From Bacteroidota bacterium (GTDB lineage: Bacteria > Bacteroidota > Bacteroidia > Chitinophagales > BACL12), in assembly GCA_016718035.1 (NCBI GenBank), contig JADKEK010000001.1:992001-1056000 (forward strand): a stretch of DNA of 64,000 bases, read 5' to 3'. Both the position numbers and the translations under genes were made by a program. Positions 30,263-38,562 of this stretch are shown piece by piece. The first letter of the stretch is position 1, and each line of letters starts with the position of its first letter. The notes beneath the pieces are model-generated. The model was given only the letters and a program-made list of their open reading frames with translations. It ran no database searches and was not told where the DNA came from.

Positions 30263-31612
30263 TCACAACAACTCATTCGCCAAATTGGCGAGCTCACTGC
30301 GCTCTCCTTTTTGCAGTGTAATGACAGAACACATAGGATGGTTATTGATTTTATCAATCAAATAACTTAATCCGTTGCTATGCGTATCGAGGTATGGTGT
30401 ATCAATTTGATTGATGTCGCCGGTAAAAATAATTTTGGTGTTCTCCCCTGCTCTGGTGATAATCGTTTTTACTTCGAGTGGTGTGAGATTCTGAGCTTCA
30501 TCGATAATAAAATAAATGTTGGAAATACTTCTTCCGCGAATATAAGCTAAAGGTTGTATGACCAGTTTTTCCTGTTCAATCATTTGAGCAATTGCCTTGT
30601 ACTCGCTGTCGTTTTGTTCAAACTGATTCTGAATCATTTTTAAATTATCCCAAAGTGGTTCCATATATGGATTCAATTTGGATTTAATATCACCCGGTAA
30701 ATAACCAATGTCTTTATTATTCAATGGAATAATTGGTCTGGCCAAAAATATTTGTTTGTAATTGCGGCGTTGTTCCAGCGCAGAAGCTAATGCCAATAAG
30801 GTTTTACCGGTTCCTGATTGTCCCTGCAACGCCACCAGTTTGATATCCGGGTCTAACAATACATTTAATGCAAAAACCTGTTCAGCGTTGCGCGGTTTAA
30901 TTCCGTAGGCAGTTGCTTTATTGATACGTTCAAAAACTTTTTCTTCAGAATTATAACTTGCTAAAACACTGCTGCTGCCATTTTTTAAAATAAAACATTG
31001 GTTGGCAAACGGCTCTTGTTTTAATATTTTTTTAAATCCGATAAATCCGTCGCTATAAATTTTGTCAATAGATTCGTGATCAATACCTTCAATCGTTTCT
31101 ATTGGCTCTTTTAATAAATCGGTATTTTCAATTTTATCGTTTTTATAATCTTCGCTATATAAACCAAGCGATTTAGCTTTTAGTCGCAGGTTAATATCTT
31201 TCGTCACCAAAATAACCTTATGCTCAGGATATTTTTGTTTCATAACTAAAGCCGTATTCAAAATTTTGTGGTCAGGTTTTTCTTCCCCAAACACCTCTTC
31301 AGCATTGAGTCCTGTATGTGCATACATGGCTACCAGCATACGTCCTGTAGTTCGTCCGTTAATCGGTCGCCACTCTTGTAAAGTGCTTTCCTTCGACTTA
31401 TTATCAAGAAAACGAATAAATTCTCTGGCTTCGAAATTGATGGTTTCGTTACCCTTTTTAAAATTGTCTAATTCTTCCAGCACTGTGATGGGAATTACAA
31501 CGTCGTGTTCTTCGAATTTATTTACCGAATTGTGGTCGTGCAGAATAACCGATGTGTCGAGTATGAAAATTTTTTTCTCTTCCTGCACTTTAGCCTTTTT
31601 CTTCAATGCCAT
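30263..31612 (-). CDS. PIN-PhoH family ATPase
   Basis: This 449-residue protein has an N-terminal PIN nuclease-like domain (FILDTSVILHD, VVIPITVLEELDNFK, with later acidic residues) and a C-terminal PhoH ATPase domain with Walker A GQSGTGKTLLALA and Walker B FIIDEAQNLTP, then FTGDINQID. This fused form is the usual one in Bacteroidota (YlaK-like). It probably acts on RNA in the cytoplasm; substrate unknown. It stands alone. A hairpin at 30206-30225 follows the gene but lacks a T-tract in the right direction. Confidence 0.92.
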   Translation of the reverse strand: MALKKKAKVQEEKKIFILDTSVILHDHNSVNKFEEHDVVIPITVLEELDNFKKGNETINFEAREFIRFLDNKSKESTLQEWRPINGRTTGRMLVAMYAHTGLNAEEVFGEEKPDHKILNTALVMKQKYPEHKVILVTKDINLRLKAKSLGLYSEDYKNDKIENTDLLKEPIETIEGIDHESIDKIYSDGFIGFKKILKQEPFANQCFILKNGSSSVLASYNSEEKVFERINKATAYGIKPRNAEQVFALNVLLDPDIKLVALQGQSGTGKTLLALASALEQRRNYKQIFLARPIIPLNNKDIGYLPGDIKSKLNPYMEPLWDNLKMIQNQFEQNDSEYKAIAQMIEQEKLVIQPLAYIRGRSISNIYFIIDEAQNLTPLEVKTIITRAGENTKIIFTGDINQIDTPYLDTHSNGLSYLIDKINNHPMCSVITLQKGERSELANLANELL

Positions 31613-31708
31613 ATCGTGGTTTGTTATCCAAGATTAGCGGAAGTACACAATAAAACAAACAGGGTTATACCACATACATGTTGATAATTGTCTGTACAAG
31701 CGTACAGC

Positions 31709-33349
31709 TCAGGCTGGAAGTGCCTGTACAAGCGCAGTTTCAAAAAAGGCTAATTGTTGAGCGGCTTCCACTTCATCTAAACTTAATTTTGCAGCTATAA
31801 TTTTTGCGATTTCCGGATACAGTTGTTTGGTTTGCTCCATATCAAAATACAAACGTCCTGTTCTGCGAATAATAAAATCGCTGACATTGGTAACCATTTC
31901 ATGTTCTATCGCATACATAATTTCAGCAGTTAGCAATCGTATCGCAGGATTTTTAATTGAATTTCCAATATCAAATGCGGTATTAATAATTGTTTCACAA
32001 GCAGTGCCATACGTAAACACCAAATACCGTATAACACTTTCATTTACATCAATCTGTTTGGCTTCACCTGTTCTGCGCGTTATGTATTCGGGAATACTAC
32101 AATCAAAATCAGCGCCGAATAATAATTGTTGATGTGTTGTGCTCTCAGGAATTTTTCTACCGGATTTTTTAAGCGATTTCGCTAACATATTTACTACTTT
32201 CTCCGCCATTTTTCGGTAACCGGTTAGTTTACCGCCGGCTATAGATATCAGCCCTTTATCAGAAATAAATATTTCATCTTTTCGTGACAATTCTGAAGGC
32301 GATTTACCTTCTTCATGAATAAGTGGTCGCAAACCTGCCCAACCGGAAATTACGTGACTAAATTGCAACTGCACTTTGGGAAATTTATTATTTACTGCAT
32401 CCAATAAATAATTGACATCCTCTCTGGAAAGTAAAATATTATCCTTATCGCCAACATAATTAGTATCGGTTGTGCCAATGTACACGGATTTTAAGCGAGG
32501 TATTACAAATATCATTCGGTTATCGCCGTCAACATCAAAATATAATGCATGCTGCACAGGAAAATCGTTTTTATTCACTACGATATGTATGCCTTTGGTA
32601 AGATGTAATTTTTTCCCTTTAGGTAATGTTTCCAAACTCCTTACATCATCTACCCAAGGCCCTGCAGCATTAATTACATGTGTTGCGTTGAATGTAATAG
32701 TCGTATCGGATAATAAATCGCGAGCAACTACACCAGTTATAACATTATTGGAGAAAATAAAATTTTCCACCTTCATATAATTAAAACAACATGCGCCAAA
32801 TGTAGCGGCGGATTTAATTACACTTATTGTTAAACGTGCATCATCGGTTCTAAATTCTTTATAAATAGCCCCACCAATTAAATCCTGTGTCGATAATAAT
32901 GGTTCCAATTGATGTAAATGCGCAGCCTCCACCATATAATAGCGGTCGTCGCGTTCCACTTTTGCTAAAGTATCATAAATGCGGAGCGCAATTCCGGTAG
33001 AAAATTTTCCCAGGCTGCCATTTTTATAAATCGGCAACACCATATTAATCGGTTCCACTAAATGTGGAGCAAGTTTATGAATAACAGCTCTTTCAATTCC
33101 AACCGTACGCACCAACCCAAACTCCAATTGTTTTAAATATCGCAATCCGCCATGTATCAGCTTTGTCGATTTGGAAGATGTTCCTCCTGCGAAGTCGTAC
33201 TTTTCCAGTAACAACACTTTTAATCCTCTTGATGCAGCATCCAAAGCAATTCCTGCACCTGTTATGCCACCGCCAATTATGATAACATCGAATTGCGCTT
33301 GTGTTGCTTGTTGGATATTTTTTGTTCTATGTAGTGAGTTTAGTGGCAA
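31709..33349 (-). CDS. glpD: FAD-dependent glycerol-3-phosphate dehydrogenase
   Basis: This 546-residue flavoenzyme oxidises glycerol-3-phosphate to dihydroxyacetone phosphate and passes electrons to the quinone pool at the inner membrane. It shows the FAD-binding FDVIIIGGGITGAGIALDAA, the family blocks GGTSSKSTKLIHGGLRYL and GPWVDDV, and the C-terminal DAO_C domain. The only start close to the dinucleotide-binding fold is TTG at 33349; no ATG lies in frame, so use of TTG or a misread start base is implied. No glpK or glpF is nearby. It is followed downstream by the PIN-PhoH gene. Confidence 0.93.
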   Translation of the reverse strand: MPLNSLHRTKNIQQATQAQFDVIIIGGGITGAGIALDAASRGLKVLLLEKYDFAGGTSSKSTKLIHGGLRYLKQLEFGLVRTVGIERAVIHKLAPHLVEPINMVLPIYKNGSLGKFSTGIALRIYDTLAKVERDDRYYMVEAAHLHQLEPLLSTQDLIGGAIYKEFRTDDARLTISVIKSAATFGACCFNYMKVENFIFSNNVITGVVARDLLSDTTITFNATHVINAAGPWVDDVRSLETLPKGKKLHLTKGIHIVVNKNDFPVQHALYFDVDGDNRMIFVIPRLKSVYIGTTDTNYVGDKDNILLSREDVNYLLDAVNNKFPKVQLQFSHVISGWAGLRPLIHEEGKSPSELSRKDEIFISDKGLISIAGGKLTGYRKMAEKVVNMLAKSLKKSGRKIPESTTHQQLLFGADFDCSIPEYITRRTGEAKQIDVNESVIRYLVFTYGTACETIINTAFDIGNSIKNPAIRLLTAEIMYAIEHEMVTNVSDFIIRRTGRLYFDMEQTKQLYPEIAKIIAAKLSLDEVEAAQQLAFFETALVQALPA

Positions 33350-33383
33350 GAAGGTAGTTTTTACAAAGGTGGAAAAAAAATTA

Positions 33384-33725
33384 GTTAATTAGCAAATTAG
33401 CTGATTAGCAAATTAGCTAATGGGGTTTTGTATTCGCAGTACATTTGGAGTAATACAGGAAATGAGCATTTGATTAGGTAATTAGCTGATTAGCAAATTA
33501 GCTGATGGGGGTTTGTATTCGCAGTACATTTGGAGTAATGCAGGGAATGAGCATTTGATTAGCTAATTAGCTGATTAGCAAATTAGCAAATGCGGGTTTG
33601 TATTCGGAGTACATTTTGAGTAAAGCAGGGAATGAGCATTTGATTAGCTAATTAGCTGATTAGCAAATTAGCAAATGGGGTTTGGTAGTTGGATTACATT
33701 TAGAGTAATGCACAGAATTACTGCA
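33384..33725. repeat. 85-bp tandem repeat, about 3.7 copies
   Basis: A unit of exactly 85 bp repeats four times; the anchor TATTCGCAGT falls at 33431 and 33516 and its variants at 33601 and 33686. Each unit pairs a variable part (TTTGTATTCGCAGTACATTTG) with a simple string of TTAGCTAATTAGCTGATTAG. The last copy decays after about 40 bases. The string also flanks the tract in inverted form at 33826-33880. It fills the space between glpD and prfB; no reading frame or CRISPR-like spacer variation is present. Confidence 0.85.
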
Positions 33726-33825
33726 GACCATAGAATCTTTGGTTTTTGCAACAAACATTATTTTTTTGCAAAAAAAATAACCCATCCATCCATATAAACA
33801 ACAATGTGCCGTCGCAGACGCACAT

Positions 33826-33880
33826 CATTTGCTAATTTGCTAATCAGCTAATTTGCTAATTGTCTAATTGCCTAATTTCC
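33826..33880. repeat. Inverted copy of the TTAGC repeat string, upstream of prfB
   Basis: The string TTTGCTAATTTGCTAATCAG and what follows it is the reverse complement of the TTAGC string in the 85-bp array. The two could pair over roughly 28 bases around a 400-bp gap. The copy abuts the prfB promoter, and part of it (ATTG at 33859) may serve as the -33 element. Confidence 0.75.
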
Positions 33881-33881
33881 C

Positions 33882-33889
33882 TATCTTTG
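33882..33889 (+). promoter_or_regulatory. Bacteroidota-type promoter element (TATCTTTG) of prfB
   Basis: TATCTTTG matches TAnnTTTG and sits 4 bases before the prfB ATG. An ATTG at 33859-33862 lies 19 bases upstream, a usual spacing for the -33 element. The transcript would be leaderless or nearly so. Confidence 0.55.
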
Positions 33890-33893
33890 CCGC

Positions 33894-34971
33894 ATGACAT
33901 TTGAACATTTAACAGATTTAAAAGAAAAACTGCTTGTTTTGAGGAGGTTTCTTTAACTTCGATGACAAGGTTATTCAGGTAAACGAAGACGAACAAATTA
34001 CACACCAGCCGGGCTTTTGGGACGACCCTAAAAATGCAGAGGTTGTACTGAAGCGAATCAAGATTAACAATATCTGGATTAATAGCTACAATGATGCCGC
34101 AACTGCTGTTGACGACCTGGGAGTGTTGTATGAATTTTCACAGGCCGGCGAAGCTACTGAAGAGGAGTTGGAAGCGCAATACACTAAGACAAAAGAAGTT
34201 TTAGATGAATTGGAATTTAAATCCACACTCACAGAACAGGAAGATCAGCTACCTGCCATTCTTACTATCAACTCGGGTGCAGGCGGCACGGAAAGTTGCG
34301 ACTGGGCGAGTATGATATACCGCATGTATAATATGTGGGCTTCTAAAAACGGCTTTAAAGTAACAGAGCTAGATTTTCAGGCCGGTGATGTTGCAGGTAT
34401 TAAAAGTGCTTCATTGCAAATTGAAGGTGAATTTGCCTATGGTTTGCTTAAAAGTGAAAATGGCGTGCACCGTTTGGTGAGAATTTCACCTTTCGACAGC
34501 AACGCGAAGCGACATACCAGTTTCGCCAGCGTGTTTGTATCACCACTAATCGACGATACCATTGAGATTAATATTTCTCCTTCGGATTTAACATGGGATA
34601 CCTTCCGAAGTGGTGGCGCCGGTGGTCAGAACGTAAACAAAGTGGAAACGGCAGTGCGGGTAACCCACTTACCTACCGGTATAGTTGTTGCCTGTCAGGT
34701 AAACCGAACCCAAGGTTTAAACCGTGAAATGGCGATGCAAATGCTGCGCAGTAAATTGTATGACCTGGAATTACAAAAACGCCAGGAGGTTAAAGATAAA
34801 ATTGAAGGTACCAAAAAGAAAATTGAGTGGGGAAGTCAGATACGGAATTACGTATTACACCCATATAAATTGGTAAAAGATGCCCGAACCGGATATGAAA
34901 CAGGTAATGCAGATGCTGTTCTAAACGGAGGTTTGGACGAATTTATCAAAGCCTATTTATTAATGGAATAA
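33894..34971 (+). CDS. prfB: Peptide chain release factor 2 (programmed +1 frameshift)
   Basis: RF2, about 358 residues, ends translation at UAA and UGA. The ORF begins with ATG at 33894, reads 20 codons to a stop at 33954 and must shift +1 at CTT (33951-33953) to continue as NFDDKVIQVNEDEQ. The shift site is AGGAGG-TTT-CTT-TAA-C: an internal Shine-Dalgarno-like element 3 bases before the slippery CTT, as in other bacteria. The specificity motif SPF (VRISPFDSN) and the catalytic GGQ (SGGAGGQNVNKVETA) are both present. The stop is TAA rather than TGA, which is unusual. A strong terminator follows at 34991. Confidence 0.95.
33942..33957 (+). promoter_or_regulatory. RF2 +1 frameshift site with UAA stop
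   Basis: AGGAGG (33942-33947), TTT, slippery CTT (33951) and the zero-frame stop TAA (33954) followed by C reproduce the spacing of the classical prfB site. The classical stop is UGA, read only by RF2, which makes the site sense RF2 level; UAA is read by RF1 too, so sensing should be weaker. Confidence 0.85.
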
Positions 34972-34990
34972 GACCTTTAACGATACATTT

Positions 34991-35024
34991 AAAAACCTGA
35001 ATAAGCTTAATTATTCAGGTTTTT
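34991..35024 (+). terminator. Rho-independent terminator after prfB
   Basis: A perfect 14-bp stem (AAAAACCTGAATAA with TTATTCAGGTTTTT) surrounds a 6-nt loop, with the T-tract continuing to 35026. It starts 19 bases after the prfB stop. The symmetry of A and T tracts could let it act in both directions. Confidence 0.9.
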
Positions 35025-35115
35025 TTGTGCTTTTTTGAAAAGTTGAACACTTTTTTCGACTTATATCATTGATTATTAGCATGATAATTGGTTAATTTTA
35101 GCCAAAATTGATATT

Positions 35116-35895
35116 ATGAAAATCAAACACACCCTCCTATCTGTTTTATTCCTTGTAATAACAGCATTTGCAACTAAAGCCCAATCGGTGGTACTTTGTG
35201 AATCATATGATACACAAGGCACAGCAAGTGGTGTTTACGATAGTTGGACAGTTACCTCAACTGCATCCTATATCTACATTTTATACAATCAACCAACAGC
35301 GATGAAGGAAGGCAGTTGGTATATATATATTGATGAATATGATGTTGCACAAGGTAAATATATTGCCTATCAAACTATCCCGATAACACCTGTTGCAAAT
35401 TCAACTTGGTATGCGCATGACCAGCAATTTCTCGATGCAGGAAGTTTCAAGGTTTCAGTGATGTTTAACAACACTCCAATGGCCGAATTTAAATATAGTA
35501 TCGAAGTAACGCCTACTACCTCTACATCAATTGCCGGAACTGATACCTTAACTACTTTTTATTATGAAAACTCCCTAGTTACAGCCGGAACATCAGTAAC
35601 AGCAGAAGGATTATTAGTTGGTGAAGCAGAAACCTTTTATTTAAATGGCAATGCATCTGTAACAGTTACTATTTATTTGGATAATTACTTAAAGCCTATT
35701 TTATCTGATTTTGTTTACGTGGATATTTTTAAAAGTCCTGATGAAGAAATGTGGGATAGTTATACCATCACCATGCAACCGGATTGGGATTATTTACATT
35801 TTAAATATGAATTTAAAGAACCCGGTACTTACTTCATAGATATATTTAACGCTCAGGATATTTTTATAAATACCGGTACGGTAATTATTGAGTAG
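35116..35895 (+). CDS. Secreted hypothetical protein with two similar domains
   Basis: This 259-residue protein has a clear signal peptide (MKIKHTLLSVLFLVITAFATKAQ). The mature part shows two similar halves: each has a Y-rich strand, a W residue and a segment of the type FKVSVMFNNTPMAEFKY / YFIDIFNAQDIFINTG. Each may be a beta-sandwich of about 110 residues. No sorting domain is seen and no family is recognised. It stands alone after prfB with its own promoter region. Confidence 0.75.
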   Translation: MKIKHTLLSVLFLVITAFATKAQSVVLCESYDTQGTASGVYDSWTVTSTASYIYILYNQPTAMKEGSWYIYIDEYDVAQGKYIAYQTIPITPVANSTWYAHDQQFLDAGSFKVSVMFNNTPMAEFKYSIEVTPTTSTSIAGTDTLTTFYYENSLVTAGTSVTAEGLLVGEAETFYLNGNASVTVTIYLDNYLKPILSDFVYVDIFKSPDEEMWDSYTITMQPDWDYLHFKYEFKEPGTYFIDIFNAQDIFINTGTVIIE

Positions 35896-35919
35896 TCTAA
35901 TTAATAAACATCTTGCTGA

Positions 35920-36267
35920 TTACTTTATAAAATTTAAGGTAATCAGTAAGATGATAATTAAAATTCCTATTAATGCCGATACAAAACAATAATCGGCAAT
36001 TTTCTCCAGTTTTAGTTCTCTTTTTGGATGTACCGTCCGAATTGCAAAAAATGAAAATAAACACGACACAGTCAATATAACTGCTATTATTGAAGTCAAC
36101 TCATCTATTATTTGTGCTTCAGCCTTACTGGTGATATGCAATGAGGTGATTACAAACAAACAAAATCCAAGCAGGTTTGCTGCTGTATTTAAGATATGCT
36201 GTGAGGTGTTGTTTGGCATAAAATGGAAATATAACCCAGATAATTCTTTCCTTTGTTTAGCAGCCAA
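35920..36267 (-). CDS. Small membrane protein
   Basis: This protein of 115 residues has three likely membrane spans: LLGFCLFVITSLHI, LTSIIAVILTVSCLFSFFAI and CFVSALIGILIIILLITLNF. Between spans two and three lies a charged loop (RTVHPKRELKLEK). The start at 36267 is TTG; an internal ATG at 36219 gives 99 residues, but the GLYFHFMPNNTSQHILN stretch before span one looks native, so the longer form is preferred. It begins 3 bp after the T9SS gene at 36271. Function unknown. Confidence 0.65.
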   Translation of the reverse strand: MAAKQRKELSGLYFHFMPNNTSQHILNTAANLLGFCLFVITSLHITSKAEAQIIDELTSIIAVILTVSCLFSFFAIRTVHPKRELKLEKIADYCFVSALIGILIIILLITLNFIK

Positions 36268-36270
36268 AAA

Positions 36271-37182
36271 TTAATTCAAAATCATTTTATGGATAAAATC
36301 ACCTTCAGATGAATGAATGGTGATGAAATAAACGCCGGCATTGTAAGGGGGTTGTTCAAGTTGGATTTCGCTTCCATTTACCATTCTAGTCATAAGCACT
36401 TTACCATCAAGTGAAATAATTTTAAGCCTTGAACCATTGTCAAGTGGTTTATCCATAGTGATATAAATGTTTTGGCCTTCTATGTATACATTGCCTTTAA
36501 GTGTAAAAAGATTTTGAATGGCAATTTGTTCTGTCCCAGTTTTCAAACTTATGTTAGGCTCAGATTCATATGCAAATCCGGTCAAAGTAGGTGTACGGGT
36601 AGTAGCATCAATGCTAAGACGTACCCAACCATAATGAAAATTATCATCTTTTGTAAATCGCAACCCAACATATTTATCAGTAGCACCTAACCAAACACCA
36701 GTAGAAAACGTATCAGAAATAGTGCCATCCGGAAAATGTTTATGGTCATGCACGAAGAATATTGCACCATAATACCATGATGAAATTGGTTGTATCCAAT
36801 TATTATCAGGTCCCAATGTAGCGCCTGAATCAAACATACTGGCCACATTCCCAAGTAGACCACCGGTAAAAACACCGGCAATAGAACCGCCATATAATCC
36901 ACGCACCAAAAAATAATTAAACATCGTTGAATTTACATATTCATAATCAATATATAAATATTGGTTATGTACTTGGTTAAGAAAATAAAATGAGGCAGAT
37001 GAATCTCCATTCAAACTAAGTGTGTAGTTAACATAATCTTCAGTTTCAGTAATAGGGAGTTCTACTTCAGGATCTATATCTGTATAAATAACATCAGCTT
37101 GTAATGCTGTTGTAGAGCCAACTATACTGCTGGCCAAAATGGAATATGCTTTTAGTTTATTGGCGAATCGATTATGTACCAT
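36271..37182 (-). CDS. Secreted protein with YGWVRL domain and T9SS-type tail
   Basis: This 303-residue protein has a leader like the genes at 24170 and 60471 (NKLKAYSILASSIVGSTTA), a domain beginning VIYTDIDPEVEL and holding FHYGWVRLSI, and a C-terminal segment (LKIISLDGKVLMTRM, YNAGVYFITIHSSEGDF) with the look of a T9SS sorting domain ending in HKMILN. It is followed at 3 bp by a small membrane protein. Function unknown; secretion by Type IX is expected. Confidence 0.82.
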   Translation of the reverse strand: MVHNRFANKLKAYSILASSIVGSTTALQADVIYTDIDPEVELPITETEDYVNYTLSLNGDSSASFYFLNQVHNQYLYIDYEYVNSTMFNYFLVRGLYGGSIAGVFTGGLLGNVASMFDSGATLGPDNNWIQPISSWYYGAIFFVHDHKHFPDGTISDTFSTGVWLGATDKYVGLRFTKDDNFHYGWVRLSIDATTRTPTLTGFAYESEPNISLKTGTEQIAIQNLFTLKGNVYIEGQNIYITMDKPLDNGSRLKIISLDGKVLMTRMVNGSEIQLEQPPYNAGVYFITIHSSEGDFIHKMILN

Positions 37183-37324
37183 AATAGTGTGTTTTTATGT
37201 GTTGAGCGAGTTGAAAATAAACAATTAAAGTGTGTTTCCAAACGCATGTCTCTCTTCTAAGCTCATTATTATTTGTAATATAACGTTAACAAAGTTAAAA
37301 AAAATTACTATCCTAATGTTTTTT

Positions 37325-38476
37325 TTATTTTTTCATGAATAAGGTCTGCTTTTTAACTCTGTTATGTGTTACAGATAAAACATACACACCACTTGCCAAA
37401 GTGCTCACAGAACACGGATTACAGTTATTGAATTGCAGGACTTTATTGCCTTGCATATTAAATATTTCAACCTTGTTTTCACTCTGCTGCGGTAGGCTTT
37501 GCAAATACAAATCATCTACAACCGGATTGGGCGAAAACACAATTAGTTGTAGCTCTTGTTCCTGAATATCATCAGCAATTTCTCGGTAACGCATATAAAT
37601 ATGGAATAATCCGGTTTCATCTTTTTGGTGGTAATAAATTATTTTTTTATCTGTAGTTGGAGTAGCTGCTTCTGGGACGAATCCGAGGTTTGCATAAATA
37701 ACGGTTGGCAGGCTCCAAGCATCATTTATATTGGCTCTGGTGCTAATACAAATTTCAGAATTTACGGTTCCGTTTAATATTCTGGTGAAATACAATTCAA
37801 GTCCATTTTCGGTTACCTGAGGCGCGTAAACGATATAATTAGTATCGTTTACATTCGCAAAGAGCGTTTCTGAATTCCACAATTTTGCAAATGTTGTGTC
37901 ATTTATTTTTTCGGCAACACCTATACTTGCGTCACAAGGCATTCCAAACAAACAATTATTAAAATAAGCATTATTAAAATACAACAAATCGCCTTCGTAA
38001 TTAATGGTAGCATCCATAATCAGCCAACCGGGTTCATAAATATAAAAATCGCCATACACTCTTGAAATATCCGTTACCGCGCCATCGCTATACCAACCTG
38101 AAAATAAATTTTCAAAAACAAAAGGATAATTCCTGAGCGATATCCAAAAAAAATGATTGTCCTTATCCATTGCAGCCACTCCGTCTAAATGCTCCGGTGA
38201 AGGGTCATAACAACCGTCTACCAAACCCATAAAAGTGAAAGTAGAATCATTCTCTTTTAGCGCATAATATATATTCGTATTACCACCTGCATTCAGTGAA
38301 TTAAAAAAAAACGTGTTTCCGTCCGGCGAAATAAAAGGTTCCATGGCATCAAATGTTAATCCGGAAATGGTAACTTTTATTTCAGGGCCAAATGTTGGAA
38401 CTGCCTGGGCGGAGATGGTGTTTTTCCCTAACAGGCTGATAATTAATGTCAATAAGATCCCAATACTTTTCAACAT
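37325..38476 (-). CDS. Secreted PD40/WD40-like propeller protein with T9SS type A domain
   Basis: From the ATG at 38476 this is a 383-residue protein: signal peptide (LKSIGILLTLIISLLGKN), a PD40-type region with MEPFISPDGNTFFFNS and ENGLELYFTR, and a sorting domain beginning VFSPNPVVDDLYL with NKVLQFN and YVLSVTHNRVKKQTLFMKK. PD40 repeats form a propeller as in TolB. The protein should be surface-bound or released. It follows the delta-60 protein gene on the same strand. A start at 38497 would add seven residues. Confidence 0.83.
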   Translation of the reverse strand: MLKSIGILLTLIISLLGKNTISAQAVPTFGPEIKVTISGLTFDAMEPFISPDGNTFFFNSLNAGGNTNIYYALKENDSTFTFMGLVDGCYDPSPEHLDGVAAMDKDNHFFWISLRNYPFVFENLFSGWYSDGAVTDISRVYGDFYIYEPGWLIMDATINYEGDLLYFNNAYFNNCLFGMPCDASIGVAEKINDTTFAKLWNSETLFANVNDTNYIVYAPQVTENGLELYFTRILNGTVNSEICISTRANINDAWSLPTVIYANLGFVPEAATPTTDKKIIYYHQKDETGLFHIYMRYREIADDIQEQELQLIVFSPNPVVDDLYLQSLPQQSENKVEIFNMQGNKVLQFNNCNPCSVSTLASGVYVLSVTHNRVKKQTLFMKK

Positions 38477-38562
38477 AAATGTATATTGATTACTCAAATA
38501 TAATCAATTGCATTGAGGAAAACACCAAGGAATATTTATACAATCTTTCAGAATGAGCAACA

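Noticed and set aside
33384..33725. Possible CRISPR array
   Set aside because: The whole 85-bp unit repeats with only scattered changes; there are no short constant repeats with differing spacers and no cas genes nearby.
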